DNA of 57,595 nucleotides from Nitrospirota bacterium (GCA_016217675.1 JACRHC010000029.1:1-57595), one strand, 5' to 3'; shown: positions 8,778 to 17,704, counted from the stretch's first letter. Notes: generated from the sequence alone by a model not told the origin. Program-made: numbers and translations.

Positions 8778-9989
8778 ATGCGGACGGAAGTACGCAGAAG
8801 GATATTGATCATCACGGTCACTGTTTCGGTCATTGCCGCACTTGTGTATGGCTTTATACCGAAGCCCGTGCGGGTTGATATGACACAGGTAAAAAAGGGG
8901 CCCATGAGGGTGACCATTGACGAAGAGGGGAAGACCCGGGTAAAGGACCGCTTTGTCGTGTCAGCGCCGGTTGCAGGTTTCCTGCGGCGCATCGAGCTTG
9001 AGGTTGGAGATGCAATAAAGAAAGAGCAGGTTCTGGCAGCGCTGGAGCCGCTCCGTTCTTCAGTCCTTGATCCCAGGAGCAGGGCAGAGGCACTCGCCGC
9101 AGTTTCAGCAGCCCAGGCAGCGCTCAATGCTGTCAGGGAGGAAGAACGTTCTGCAGAGGCTGCTGCAGATTATGCGAAAAAGAATATCGAACGGCAGAAA
9201 AAGCTCTTCGAATCAGGCTACGTTGCCAAGGACACGCTTGACCAGGCCGATGCTGACGCAAAGGGGACCGAGGCCGGGCGTCTTTCAGCTGAAGCGAGGG
9301 TACAGGCTGCGCGGGCTGACCTGGAACGTGCAAGAAGCCTGTTAGGCCACTCTGCTGCTGAAGGAATTGCTGACAGGGAGAGGATTGTGCTGATCAAAGC
9401 ACCTGCAGCAGGCGGGGTCCTGAAGATTCATCATGAGAGCGAAGGTGTGATAGCAGGCGGCGAGCCGATCATCGATATCGGAGATCCGGGCATGATCGAG
9501 GTAAAAGCAGAGGTCCTTTCTGCTGACGCAGTCAAGATCAAGATAGGCGCGGCTGTTTTATTTGAGCGTTGGGGAGGCAGCGAACCGCTTTCCGGCGTGG
9601 CGCGGATCATCGAGCCTGCTGCATTTACAAAAATATCGAGTCTTGGTGTAGAGGAACAACGGGTGCTGGTTATCGCGGATATCACCTCAGTGCCTGAGGA
9701 CTGGAAGAGGCTGGGAGACGGGTACCGGGTCGAGGCGAGTTTTGTGATATGGGAAGGCAAGGATGTTCTGCAGGTTCCGTCGACTGCGCTTTTCAGAAAG
9801 GGAGAGGGATGGGCGGTCTTCGTGGTTGACAGGAACCGGGCGCGGTTGAAAGAGGTCAAGGTCGGCCATAGAAACGGCCTTGTGACAGAGATCGTCTCCG
9901 GGCTGACTGAAAACGAGCTGGTGATCACCCATCCTGACGATGCGGTCAGGGATGGCGTGCGTGTGCGGCTGAGGAATAGTGAAAGATGA
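8778..9989 (+). CDS. HlyD-family periplasmic adaptor of the ABC exporter
   Basis: Membrane-fusion protein with an N-terminal anchor (ILIITVTVSVIAALVYGF), a lipoyl half-motif (VSAPVAGFLRRIELEVGDAI), an Ala/Glu-rich alpha-helical hairpin (about residues 95-195), the second lipoyl half (LIKAPAAGGVLKI) and a beta-barrel part. It should bridge the permease to an outer-membrane channel, which is not encoded here. AGGAG sits 5 bases before the ATG at 8778, so I prefer it to GTG 8772, which overlaps the permease stop. The C-terminus closely resembles the fragment at 3981-4067. Confidence 0.9.
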   Translation: MRTEVRRRILIITVTVSVIAALVYGFIPKPVRVDMTQVKKGPMRVTIDEEGKTRVKDRFVVSAPVAGFLRRIELEVGDAIKKEQVLAALEPLRSSVLDPRSRAEALAAVSAAQAALNAVREEERSAEAAADYAKKNIERQKKLFESGYVAKDTLDQADADAKGTEAGRLSAEARVQAARADLERARSLLGHSAAEGIADRERIVLIKAPAAGGVLKIHHESEGVIAGGEPIIDIGDPGMIEVKAEVLSADAVKIKIGAAVLFERWGGSEPLSGVARIIEPAAFTKISSLGVEEQRVLVIADITSVPEDWKRLGDGYRVEASFVIWEGKDVLQVPSTALFRKGEGWAVFVVDRNRARLKEVKVGHRNGLVTEIVSGLTENELVITHPDDAVRDGVRVRLRNSER

Positions 9990-10050
9990 AAATATGCCGT
10001 GATTCTTTTTCAATGGTCTGACCACATAGCATTGCATCGGAAATGCGCAG

Positions 10051-10078
10051 TTGCTTTTCGTACAAGAGTGCCTATAAA
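10051..10078 (+). promoter_or_regulatory. Possible sigma-70 promoter for the two-CW gene
   Basis: TTGCTT (10051-10056), 16-base spacer, TATAAA (10073-10078), about 45 bases before the start codon. The -35 box is imperfect. Confidence 0.35.
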
Positions 10079-10122
10079 CTATGAAAAGGTGATATTATTG
10101 GCACCGTAAGAGGAGATCTGTA

Positions 10123-10320
10123 ATGAACTGCTGGGAATTTATGAAGTGCAAAGCGGAAACGTACAATGCCTGTCCTGCCCATCCTGAAAAAGGCCTGGAT
10201 TGCTGGAAGGTTACGGGGACCAAATGCAGCGGCGGTATGGTCGAAAAGTCATCTCTTGAAGAAAAAGTGCTCTATTGTCGTAAATGTCTGTTTTTCAGGG
10301 AATTTGCACATAAATTCTGA
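10123..10320 (+). CDS. Two-CW domain protein (small Cys-rich)
   Basis: 65 residues with CW near the N-terminus (MNCWEFMKC), C-P-A-H-P, a second CW (GLDCWKVTGTKC) and a final CRKC pair. This is the layout of the small two-CW family, probably a metal- or Fe-S-binding module. Such domains also occur fused to sensor proteins; here it is free-standing. AGGAGA precedes the ATG. Function unknown. Confidence 0.8.
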   Translation: MNCWEFMKCKAETYNACPAHPEKGLDCWKVTGTKCSGGMVEKSSLEEKVLYCRKCLFFREFAHKF

Positions 10321-10385
10321 TTCGGAGACGTCAACTGTTTTGTCATGAAGAACCCTTAACGCAGCGGCCCGCTCAGCTATGCTTT

Positions 10386-10781
10386 TCAAGTTGCATGCTT
10401 GGCAAGGAAAACCTTTTCAAGCTTCTTCTGTAAAACCTCTGCAGTAAAAGGTTTAACAATATAGTCGTTGATGCCCATCTTTATCGCTTCTAAAACATGG
10501 TCTGCCTCTGCCTCGGCAGTGACCATAAAGACTATCATGTCCTTCAATTCGGCATCGCCCCTTATCATCCTGACAAGCGTTATTCCATCCATGCTCGGCA
10601 TATTCCAGTCGGTAATAAGGACCTCAAATTTGTCGCTTTTGAGCTGCGCCAAAGCCCGGACACCGTCTTCTGCTTCCGAAATGTTTACAAATCCGATTTC
10701 CTTCAGGATGGTCCTGACAGTTCGCCGCATCGAGGCAAAGTCATCGACCACCAGTATTTTCATGTTCTTGTCAATTTGCAT
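10386..10781 (-). CDS. CheY-like single-domain response regulator
   Basis: 131 residues forming one receiver domain: DD in KILVVDDFAS, phosphoacceptor Asp in LITDWNMP, Thr in VFMVTAE and Lys in YIVKPF. The SxDGITLVRMIR, DHVLEAIKMG and LQKKLEKVF segments are those of chemotaxis CheY. It is not linked to the main chemotaxis cluster 18 kb away, so it may serve that system in trans or another output. Start ATG 10781 has ACAGG before it; a second Met six residues in is possible. Confidence 0.9.
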   Translation of the reverse strand: MQIDKNMKILVVDDFASMRRTVRTILKEIGFVNISEAEDGVRALAQLKSDKFEVLITDWNMPSMDGITLVRMIRGDAELKDMIVFMVTAEAEADHVLEAIKMGINDYIVKPFTAEVLQKKLEKVFLAKHAT

Positions 10782-10902
10782 GCCTGTCTTATATCAACAC
10801 AGGGAGGACCGGCCGGTCAAGCATCTTGCATCACTTTGCTCTTTTCAGCTGGCATTTGGCCTCAACGTATCAGCCTCAGACAGGAATGTTTGCGTCCGGC
10901 AA

Positions 10903-11574
10903 TCACGCTGCAATGATCATGAGGACTTCTTCATCGCTTAAGTCATACCAGTTGCGGTAGGCCTCGGCAACCGCAAAGCGCATGCTGGTCCTGATGTTGA
11001 GGCATACGACTTCATCAACCTCTTTTTGTAAAGTCTTGACTGTCCGTTCCGGGCCTGTCGGTACTGCCACAACAATTTTCTGAGGCCTCATGCTTTTGAC
11101 CCAACGCGCGGCAGTTCGCATTGTGTATCCTGAGGCAAGGCCGTCATCCGTAATGATCACGGTCATGTCCCTGCAGTTCGGCATCGGTCTGCCCTTGCGG
11201 AAGAGTTGATTCCTGCGCTCAAGGATCTCTTTGGTAGTATTGATCGCGGCGTTGATAACATCTTTGCCAAGACCCAGTGAGCCAACCAGTTCGTCGTTCA
11301 ACAGGACCTCGCCGCCAAGGGTCATGGCGCCAAATCCTGCCTCGGTATTAAAGGGGATCTGGAGCTTCCGCACGATCAGCAGGTCAAAGGGGAGAACGAG
11401 CTGCTGTGCTGTCTTTGCAGCGACCGGCACACCGCCTGAGGGGATCGCCAGCACAATTGCGTTTTTACCCCGGTAGGCCTCAAGGGCTGACGCAAGACGC
11501 TCACCTGCATCGTCGCGGTCTTTAAACACGAACTGCCTGTCTCTGAGCCCGCGGTCTTCGATTAATCTTCCCAT
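10903..11574 (-). CDS. Phosphoribosyltransferase-domain protein
   Basis: 223 residues from ATG 11574. A type I phosphoribosyltransferase fold is indicated by AIPSGGVPVAA (loop I region) and the PRPP-binding loop VIITDDGLASGYT. LPFDLLIVRKLQIPFNTEAGFGA is typical of the stand-alone family often annotated as predicted phosphoribosyltransferase, which is sometimes fused to dienelactone hydrolase or linked to stress genes. The frame extends six codons upstream to ATG 11592. Neither start has a clear ribosome site; a TACAAT box ends 6 bases before 11574, so a leaderless transcript is possible. Natural substrate unknown. Confidence 0.8.
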   Translation of the reverse strand: MGRLIEDRGLRDRQFVFKDRDDAGERLASALEAYRGKNAIVLAIPSGGVPVAAKTAQQLVLPFDLLIVRKLQIPFNTEAGFGAMTLGGEVLLNDELVGSLGLGKDVINAAINTTKEILERRNQLFRKGRPMPNCRDMTVIITDDGLASGYTMRTAARWVKSMRPQKIVVAVPTGPERTVKTLQKEVDEVVCLNIRTSMRFAVAEAYRNWYDLSDEEVLMIIAA

Positions 11575-11721
11575 ATGAATATTGTATCGCATCGGAACCC
11601 GGTTGCCGGCATTTTATTGCAATTCACTGTATGAAATGGGTACACTTTAAGCAGTGCATATCGAAGGGATTATACTGATGAACATTATTGAAATCTTCCA
11701 ACTATGCGTTATATATCTGAC

Positions 11722-12669
11722 ATGAAAAAGATCACGGCATCAATCCTTTCGGCCCTTTTGTCCCTAACTTTCTGCCTGTCTTTATCTGTTTCCACTGTCT
11801 TTGGAGAAGAGATCAAGGCACGGGCAGCGGTCGTCATGCAGGCGGAGACCGGAAGGGTGCTCTTTGCAAAAAATCCCGAACTCAGGCTATTTCCGGCAAG
11901 CACGACAAAGCTCATGACTGCGCTGGTGGTGCTCGACAGGCTGCACCCTGATGATCTGGTTACCGTTAGCGCGCGGGCAGCGGCTGCTCCACCTACGAAG
12001 ATAGGACTCAGGCATGGCGATACCATAACGATCGGATCCCTGCTTTATGCCGCCTTGATCAGATCCGCTAATGATGCCGCAGTAGCACTTGCAGAGGCTG
12101 TGACCGGTTCTGAGGAGGCATTTGTCGAGCTTATGAACAGGAAGGCTGTCTCCCTGGGTCTATACAATACCCGGTTCATTAATCCGAATGGGCTTCCGGG
12201 ACCGGGCCAGTATACGACTGCGCTTGAACTGGCTCAGATCATGCGGGAGGCTCTTAAATATCCCCTGCTGCAGGAGATCCTCGGAACCCGTTTTGCAGAT
12301 GTCTCAACTGCTTCGGGCCGAGCAAAGACGATCAGGAATACGAACCAGCTTCTCTGGTCCGATCAGGAATTCATGCTGGGCAAAACCGGGTACACAAGAG
12401 ATGCGCGACACTGCTTTGTCGGAGCCGGGGACTGTGGCAGCGGTACTCTTGTTGTCGCCCTGCTTGGTGAACCCGTACGCGATCATCTATGGAGCGAGGC
12501 TGGGTCACTGATGACTCTTGGTGCGCGGGTGATCAACAAGCTCGAAGAGCCTGTTGTCTATATAACCAGCTCAGACTATGACTCTGCAAAGGTCAAACGC
12601 GCCTCGGGTAAGGCCAGAAAACCTCATATCAGAAAAAACAGGGCCAGGCAGAAGCGATCACACGTTTAG
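11722..12669 (+). CDS. D-alanyl-D-alanine carboxypeptidase (low-mass PBP)
   Basis: Peptidase S11 penicillin-binding protein that trims the terminal D-Ala of peptidoglycan stem peptides in the periplasm. A signal peptide (MKKITASILSALLSLTF) is followed by the serine motif STTK, SAN and KTG, at residues 60-63, 115-117 and 221-223 of this start. The 315-residue protein lacks the PBP5-type C-terminal beta domain and membrane-anchoring helix of longer homologues, and ends in a very basic tail (KARKPHIRKNRARQKR). An ATG six codons earlier (11704) is possible; neither start has a strong ribosome site. Confidence 0.9.
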   Translation: MKKITASILSALLSLTFCLSLSVSTVFGEEIKARAAVVMQAETGRVLFAKNPELRLFPASTTKLMTALVVLDRLHPDDLVTVSARAAAAPPTKIGLRHGDTITIGSLLYAALIRSANDAAVALAEAVTGSEEAFVELMNRKAVSLGLYNTRFINPNGLPGPGQYTTALELAQIMREALKYPLLQEILGTRFADVSTASGRAKTIRNTNQLLWSDQEFMLGKTGYTRDARHCFVGAGDCGSGTLVVALLGEPVRDHLWSEAGSLMTLGARVINKLEEPVVYITSSDYDSAKVKRASGKARKPHIRKNRARQKRSHV

Positions 12670-12695
12670 CAGTCCGGCCGACCGGCTTGTTCCGA

Positions 12696-13079
12696 TCAGC
12701 GGCTGAGCTGTTTTCTTTCCTCTTCCTGCGGCATGAGACAGCCGAGGATCAAGCTCGCAATACTGATGACGAGGGCTCCCCAGAATGCGGGTTTAAAGCC
12801 GGCAACGTGAAAACCGAGCTGGAACTGATCGGACAGCCATGATGTGATGCTGAGCATCATGGCGTTGATCACAAAGGTGAAGAGACCCAGTGTGAGAATG
12901 AGCAGCGGAAAGGTAAAAAGCCTTACAAAAGGCCGCAGGAAAGTGTTCACCAGTCCGAAGAGAACTCCTACAATCAGAATACCCCACCACTCGCCGGAAT
13001 AAACAATGCCCGGCACGAACTTGACTGCCAGCATGATCGCTATCGTATTCATGATCCACTTAATAAATGCCTGTTTCAT
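12696..13079 (-). CDS. Phage-holin-like four-helix membrane protein (YvlD-type)
   Basis: 127 residues with four predicted membrane helices: FIKWIMNTIAIMLAVKFVP, WWGILIVGVLFGLVNTFLRP, TFPLLILTLGLFTFVINAMML, then ALVISIASLILG. The LFGLVNTFLRPFVRLFTFPL and TLGLFTFVINAMML strings are typical of the holin superfamily IV (YvlD) proteins, which are chromosomal and of unknown role, not necessarily lytic. The longer frame to 13202 would run past the opposite hpf promoter and start; AGGGT before ATG 13079 supports the short form. The end of the gene faces the carboxypeptidase gene (convergent). Confidence 0.8.
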   Translation of the reverse strand: MKQAFIKWIMNTIAIMLAVKFVPGIVYSGEWWGILIVGVLFGLVNTFLRPFVRLFTFPLLILTLGLFTFVINAMMLSITSWLSDQFQLGFHVAGFKPAFWGALVISIASLILGCLMPQEEERKQLSR

Positions 13080-13117
13080 GCCTGTATTGTACCCTGCTTC
13101 CCTGTGTGCGTCAATCG

Positions 13118-13146
13118 TTGACATGCCCTGCTTTGCCTGATAGTAT
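13118..13146 (+). promoter_or_regulatory. Sigma-70-type promoter for hpf
   Basis: TTGACA (13118-13123), a 17-base spacer and TAGTAT (13141-13146). The predicted +1 is near 13153, leaving a leader of about 37 bases with GGTGGAGGA just before the ATG at 13190. Confidence 0.7.
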
Positions 13147-13189
13147 GAAATCAGAAGGACCGTAAATATATATTGGTGGAGGACTGGAT

Positions 13190-13723
13190 ATGAAGCTTTC
13201 ATTGCAGGTTACGGCGCGTAATTTTGAACTCACAGATGCAATCAAGGCAGAGATCACGGAAAAGGTGGAAAAGCTGGAGAACTTCTGTGATCAGATCATG
13301 AAATGCAGGGTAGTTGTCGATTCGCCCCATCGTCATTCTCACGATGGGAAATTATACAACGTTAATATCGACCTTAAAGTTCCGGGCAGTGAGATTGTGG
13401 TAAAACGTGAGCCGAATGAAGACCTTTATGTAGCCATCAGGGATTCTTTCAATGCAGCGAAGCGCAAGATCGAGGAATTCATGTCCCAGCAGCGCAGGGA
13501 AGTGAAGTTCCACGAAGAGTCTCCCCAGGGCAAGATCGCCTCATTGTTCCTGGACAAGGGATACGGTTTTCTCACCAAGCTGGATGGCACTGAGGTCTAT
13601 TTTCACGAAAACAGTGTCCTCAATAAGGGTTTTGAGAAGCTCAAAATAGGGATGAAAGTGCGTTTTGCCGAGGAACTGGGAGCCAAGGGTCCGCAGGCAA
13701 GCAGTGTTACGGTGCTGGGTTGA
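13190..13723 (+). CDS. hpf: Ribosome hibernation factor with C-terminal cold-shock domain
   Basis: The N-terminal half (about 1-105) is an HPF/RaiA (S30AE) domain: LQVTARNFELTDAIK, the beta strand with HSHDGKLYNVNIDL, and EDLYVAIRDSFNAAKRKIEE. It should bind the 30S decoding centre and silence ribosomes. The C-terminal part (about 114-176) is not the usual long-HPF dimerisation domain but a cold-shock-like OB fold: GKIASLFLDKGYGFL, TEVYFHENSVL and a final SSVTVLG. GGTGGAGGA gives a strong ribosome site, and a near-consensus promoter lies upstream, so expression is probably high. The fusion suggests the RNA-binding CSD helps seat the factor on the ribosome (inference). Confidence 0.9.
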   Translation: MKLSLQVTARNFELTDAIKAEITEKVEKLENFCDQIMKCRVVVDSPHRHSHDGKLYNVNIDLKVPGSEIVVKREPNEDLYVAIRDSFNAAKRKIEEFMSQQRREVKFHEESPQGKIASLFLDKGYGFLTKLDGTEVYFHENSVLNKGFEKLKIGMKVRFAEELGAKGPQASSVTVLG

Positions 13724-13770
13724 TTTCCTGCGCTATCGATAATGGAACACGTCTTTGCTGAGCGTGCCTG

Positions 13771-14571
13771 ATGCCAAAAGCTTACAGAAAAAAAGAGAGG
13801 CCTGTCCAGTTCCATAAGAAGAATAGTATTGCGTATCTTACTCTGAACAGGCCTGATCTTCTCAATACTATCAATAAGGAGATGCTTGACCAGCTCGGTC
13901 ATCTCCTTGAAACAATCAAGTCGGATGACACGGTTCTCTCGGTGATCATTACAGGCGCCGGGGGAAAGGCCTTTTCCGCAGGAGCTGATATAGAATTCTT
14001 CAGCTCTGCTGATCCTCTTGAAGTGCGTGCCCGAGCTCAGCTCGCAGTAGAGACATATTCCCGCATTGAACATCTTGGCAAGCCGGTTATCGCGGCCATT
14101 AACGGTTATGCCCTTGGCGGCGGCCTCGAGCTTGCGGAGGCGTGTACTCTGCGCATTGCTGTAAATACTGCAAAACTCGGCCATCCGGAGGTCCGTATAG
14201 GCGCCATTGCAGGGTGGGGTGGGACTACAAGGCTTCCGCGCCTGGTCGGTAAGGGCAGGGCGGCCGAGCTCCTGCTTACCGGCAGGATGATTACCGCTGA
14301 AGAGGCATTGAGTATGGGATTGTTGAACAGAATAGTTGAGCCCGAAGATTTGATGAAAGAGTCAGAGGCCCTTATGCAGGATATTCTCAGTCAGGCGCCT
14401 CTTGCGGTAAAACTGACCTGGGAGGCAATGCACAAGGGTCTGGATATGTCCCTTGATGAATCCGCCCGGCTCGGCGCCGACTACTTTGGTCTTGTCGCCA
14501 TAACAGAGGACTTTAAGACAGGGACGAAGGCATTTCTTGCAAAGCATCCGCCGGTGTTTAAGGGGAAATAA
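13771..14571 (+). CDS. Enoyl-CoA hydratase/isomerase family protein
   Basis: 266-residue crotonase-fold protein. The oxyanion-hole segment FSAGADIEFF is near residues 69-78, the second one is INGYALGGGLELAEAC, and the Glu-containing LGHPEVRIGAIAGWGGTTRLPR follows, where E in GHPE and the later position correspond to the hydratase acid/base region. Probably hydrates enoyl-CoA in fatty-acid or aromatic-acid breakdown; crotonases are diverse, so exact substrate is open. No linked acyl-CoA dehydrogenase or thiolase, so the pathway cannot be read from context. Confidence 0.85.
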   Translation: MPKAYRKKERPVQFHKKNSIAYLTLNRPDLLNTINKEMLDQLGHLLETIKSDDTVLSVIITGAGGKAFSAGADIEFFSSADPLEVRARAQLAVETYSRIEHLGKPVIAAINGYALGGGLELAEACTLRIAVNTAKLGHPEVRIGAIAGWGGTTRLPRLVGKGRAAELLLTGRMITAEEALSMGLLNRIVEPEDLMKESEALMQDILSQAPLAVKLTWEAMHKGLDMSLDESARLGADYFGLVAITEDFKTGTKAFLAKHPPVFKGK

Positions 14572-14648
14572 AGAGGTCTGATCTGTTCGGCGCTGTTGCG
14601 GCCCTTGCCATGCATTCAAAACGATCGAAATAGCCCTGCTTCAGCAGA

Positions 14649-15338
14649 TCAACGCTTTCTGATTAGATAGATGCCGTCGCGGATAGTGAGGAATAACTTT
14701 TCGGCCCGGTTGTCCGCTTTAACGAGTTCATTGAAGGCTGCCATGGCAAGGCTGTCGTCATCTTTCGGGTCGAAGATCCTGCCATACCAAAGCGCGTTGT
14801 CGGCTAATATCAGGCCGCCCGGTTGCAATATCCGCATAGCTTCTTCGTAATAATTACGATAATTTTGTTTGTCCGCATCGATGAATACCAGATCGGTCTT
14901 TGCGTCAGGCAGGGTCTTCAGTATATCGATCGCCTCTCCGGCAAGCAGGGTGATTTTTGATCCGCAGTGAGTCCGCGCGAAAAAGCCCCGGGCTATTCCT
15001 GCATGCTCAGCATTATGCTCGATGGTCGTAATCTCTCCGTCAGCAGGCATAACCTCTGCCATGGCAAGGGCAGAATATCCGGTGAAGGTCCCTATATCGA
15101 CAATATGCCTCGACCCGGAAAGCCGGACTATGGTCTGCAGAAAGCGGCCCTCGACCCTTCCGGTGAGCATGCCCGGAAAGGCTGTCTTTGTCATGGTATA
15201 GGTTTCGATCTCTTCGAGTAGAGCCGACATAGGTGTTGTATGCTCAGCAGCATACTCTTCTGCTTCTTTGGCCACCATATCCATGAAACTGTAAATAGCC
15301 GCTGATCTATTTGAGCTGTCTAAAGTATTATTTCCCAT
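14649..15338 (-). CDS. SAM-dependent O-methyltransferase (CCoAOMT-like)
   Basis: 229 residues from ATG 15338. The SAM-binding motif I is HIVDIGTFTGYSALAMAEVM, the acidic end of beta 2 is ITTIEHNAEH, and LVFIDADKQNYRNYYEEA holds the metal/SAM-site aspartates. The family is the caffeoyl-CoA/catechol O-methyltransferase type (class I, Mg-dependent), with small-molecule phenol substrates. The frame runs to 15386 inside ubiD; the start at 15338 avoids that 35-base overlap, though its ribosome site (CTGGA) is weak. It follows ubiD by 13 bases, likely in one operon, which hints at quinone or aromatic chemistry. Confidence 0.82.
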   Translation of the reverse strand: MGNNTLDSSNRSAAIYSFMDMVAKEAEEYAAEHTTPMSALLEEIETYTMTKTAFPGMLTGRVEGRFLQTIVRLSGSRHIVDIGTFTGYSALAMAEVMPADGEITTIEHNAEHAGIARGFFARTHCGSKITLLAGEAIDILKTLPDAKTDLVFIDADKQNYRNYYEEAMRILQPGGLILADNALWYGRIFDPKDDDSLAMAAFNELVKADNRAEKLFLTIRDGIYLIRKR

Positions 15339-15351
15339 TCCAGGACGCGTA

Positions 15352-16815
15352 TCAGAACCCGTATTCCTTCCATCTTTTGTCCACAAGCTTTTTGATCTCG
15401 TCCGACATCCATATCTCGTCAGGCCAGTCCCGCGTCATGCCTTCTTCGCGTGTTTTCCGTGTCGCATCAATGCCCATCTTCGCACCATACCGCGGGAAAT
15501 TGGCTGCGTGGTCAAGGTCGTCCAGCGGTCCTTCTGAGATGACCACATCACGTCTCCAGTCAACATTGTTCAGGACGCGCCATGCAGTGTAGGAAAGGTC
15601 CTGAACGTCAACGTCCTCATCAACAACAATGATAAGTTTTGCAAACATCATCTGGCCTTTGCCCCAGAGTCCGTTGATGATCTTCTTTGCATGGCCGGGG
15701 TAGCTCTTTTTTATCGAGACAAGGACAAAGTTATGGAATACGCCTTCCATCGGCAGATTAATATCTCTGATCTCGGGCGAATCGAGCTTCATGAGCGGCA
15801 GGAATATTCTCTCTGTTGCCTTGCCCATGTAGCAATCTTCCATCGGAGGCTTACCCACAACCGTGGCAGGATAGATCATATCTTTTCTGTGCGTGATGCA
15901 GGTTGCGTGAAAGACCGGATAGTTATCAGCAGATGAATAGAAGCCGGTGTGATCGCCAAAAGGCCCTTCAATCCGCTGTTCACCCGGATCAATGTATCCT
16001 TCAATGACCAGTTCGCTGTTTGCAGGCACCTCGATATTTGAAGTAATGCATTTCACCATCTCGACCGGCTCTTTTCTCAGAAACCCTGCAAAGAGCATTT
16101 CGTCAATCGACTCCGGCAGGGGAGCGCTCGCAGAATATACCACCGCGGGGTCACTTCCCACGGCGATCGCCGCAGGCATTCTCTTATTCAGTTTTTTGTA
16201 TTTGTCATAGTGCCTTGCCCCATCCTTATGGATATGCCAATGCATGCCTGTTGTGGTCTTGTTGTAGATATGTATGCGATACATGCCGCAGTTTGGCCTG
16301 CCTGTCTCAGGGTCTTTGGTAAATACCATAGGAAAGGTAATGAACCTGCCTTCGTCTGATGCCTGTCCGTCGCCAGGCCAAGTCTTAAGCACAGGGAATT
16401 TTGAAAGATCAGGATTCTCTTTTTCGATCACTTCCTGACAGGGGGCGTGTTTAACGGTTTTTGGAAGATATTTTGAGAGTTCAAAGAGCTTGGGTAGCAG
16501 CGCAAGTTTTTCCATCAGAGTCTTGGGAGGTGACTGATTCAGAAGTTCCTCTATCCTTTTCCCTACCTCATCAAGATGATTCACTTCAAGTGCAAGACTC
16601 ATACGCTCGAATGAACCGAATATATTTGTCACAACAGGATATGCAGATCCCTTCACTTTTTCAAAAAAAAGTGCCTTGCCCCCAAGGGGTGATTTGCACA
16701 TACGGTCTGTTATTTCCGATATTTCAAGGAGGGGATCAACCTCTGCGGAGACGCGATGAAGAAGTCCTTTATTTTCAATAAGTTTAATATAATCCCTTAA
16801 GTCTTTAAATGACAT
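15352..16815 (-). CDS. UbiD-family decarboxylase
   Basis: 487-residue prenylated-FMN-dependent decarboxylase. Recognisable parts are SFKDLRDYIKLIENKGLL, the FMN/metal region GMYRIHIYNKTTTGMHWHIH with conserved His and Asn, EGPFGDHTGFYSSADNYPVF with the catalytic Glu region, and VDVQDLSYTAWRVLNNVD near the C-terminus. Members decarboxylate 4-hydroxy-3-polyprenylbenzoate (quinone synthesis) or other aromatic and enoic acids. No UbiX partner (which makes the cofactor) is present in the window. An O-methyltransferase follows. Quinone or menaquinone synthesis is the most likely role. Confidence 0.9.
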   Translation of the reverse strand: MSFKDLRDYIKLIENKGLLHRVSAEVDPLLEISEITDRMCKSPLGGKALFFEKVKGSAYPVVTNIFGSFERMSLALEVNHLDEVGKRIEELLNQSPPKTLMEKLALLPKLFELSKYLPKTVKHAPCQEVIEKENPDLSKFPVLKTWPGDGQASDEGRFITFPMVFTKDPETGRPNCGMYRIHIYNKTTTGMHWHIHKDGARHYDKYKKLNKRMPAAIAVGSDPAVVYSASAPLPESIDEMLFAGFLRKEPVEMVKCITSNIEVPANSELVIEGYIDPGEQRIEGPFGDHTGFYSSADNYPVFHATCITHRKDMIYPATVVGKPPMEDCYMGKATERIFLPLMKLDSPEIRDINLPMEGVFHNFVLVSIKKSYPGHAKKIINGLWGKGQMMFAKLIIVVDEDVDVQDLSYTAWRVLNNVDWRRDVVISEGPLDDLDHAANFPRYGAKMGIDATRKTREEGMTRDWPDEIWMSDEIKKLVDKRWKEYGF

Positions 16816-16972
16816 CTCAGCCTCCTTGGTTCGTAACGCTCCATAATAATAGCATATCTATTTGGACTGCTGACAACGACAAAAAGGGTCCAAAAAACAC
16901 GAAATGATTCGAAAAATTACAGGCAATAGACCACTTTTTTTGATTAGGCGCTGAAATTAAACTAAAATCTTC

Positions 16973-17001
16973 TTGACAATGCGCTATCTCCTTAATATAA
17001 T
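16973..17001 (+). promoter_or_regulatory. Perfect consensus sigma-70 promoter for the IHF operon
   Basis: TTGACA (16973-16978), exactly 17 bases, TATAAT (16996-17001). Both boxes match consensus. The predicted +1 is near 17008, giving a leader of about 23 bases with GGGAGA before the ATG at 17031. Expression of the nucleoid protein, MerR gene and perhaps tRNA-Pro should be strong. Confidence 0.85.
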
Positions 17002-17030
17002 TAAGAAAATTCGTCTTGGGAGATATGTTA

Positions 17031-17315
17031 ATGACAAAGGCTGATCTTGTGGATGCGATTTTCGAGAAGGTGGGCTTGTCCAAGAAAGAGGCGCAGGACA
17101 TTGTCGAACTTCTTTTTGAGACCATGAAGCAGACTTTCTCAGAGGGGGAGTCTATAAAGATGTCTGGCTTCGGCACCTTTCACGTGCGCAAGAAGATGTC
17201 CAGGAGAGGCCGCAATCCCAAAACAGGAGAAGAGCTTGAGATTACTCCGAGGAGAGTTATCACCTTTCGGGTCAGTAACCAGTTGAAGGAAGAGATAGAG
17301 AAGATTGATGCATAA
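17031..17315 (+). CDS. ihfA: Integration host factor alpha-like DNA-bending protein
   Basis: 94 residues, HU/IHF fold: MTKADLVDAIFEKVGLSKKEA, SIKMSGFGTFHVR, then the DNA-intercalating arm GRNPKTGEELEITPRRVITFR. RNP at the arm tip, ITPRRVITFR and the MerR neighbour are what alpha-type IHF genes show. GGGAGA lies 7 bases before ATG 17031, so the longer frame from TTG 17016 is rejected. It overlaps the MerR gene by 8 bases. HU beta is the alternative identity. Confidence 0.88.
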   Translation: MTKADLVDAIFEKVGLSKKEAQDIVELLFETMKQTFSEGESIKMSGFGTFHVRKKMSRRGRNPKTGEELEITPRRVITFRVSNQLKEEIEKIDA

Positions 17316-17703
17316 GCATGCAAGTCAGAGGATAAAGGCGCAACCATCGGTCCCTGACAAACTCTTTTATAAGATAGGTGAAGTAAGCAAAATAACAGGC
17401 GTTGAATCATACGTGTTAAGATATTGGCAGACTGAGTTTCCTTTTTTGAATCCCCGCAAGAACAAGTCAGGCCAGCGGGTATATGTGAAGAAGGATCTCG
17501 AAGTGGTCCTGATGCTCAAGAAGATGCTCTATCAGGAGCGGTACACGATTGAGGGAGTGAGGAAGAGGTTTGAAAACGGCATCCTGAATTTTGCAGAAAT
17601 AAAGCCGATACAGGAAGCAAAGCCGGACATCATCAAGAACCCTGCCGAAGCAATAGCCTTTGTAAAAAAACGGCTGAAACAGATCGCAGACAGCATCAAG
17701 TAA
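17308..17703 (+). CDS. MerR-family transcriptional regulator
   Basis: 131-residue protein with a winged-helix MerR domain: [41 protein letters not shown] and the wing/helix [27 protein letters not shown] (split here: wing then coiled-coil lead). It has no cysteines for metal binding and a short C-terminus, so it is the small MerR type often found just downstream of ihfA in deltaproteobacteria-like genomes. The ATG lies within the last codons of ihfA. Target genes unknown. Confidence 0.87.
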   Translation: MHKHASQRIKAQPSVPDKLFYKIGEVSKITGVESYVLRYWQTEFPFLNPRKNKSGQRVYVKKDLEVVLMLKKMLYQERYTIEGVRKRFENGILNFAEIKPIQEAKPDIIKNPAEAIAFVKKRLKQIADSIK

Positions 17704-17704
17704 T

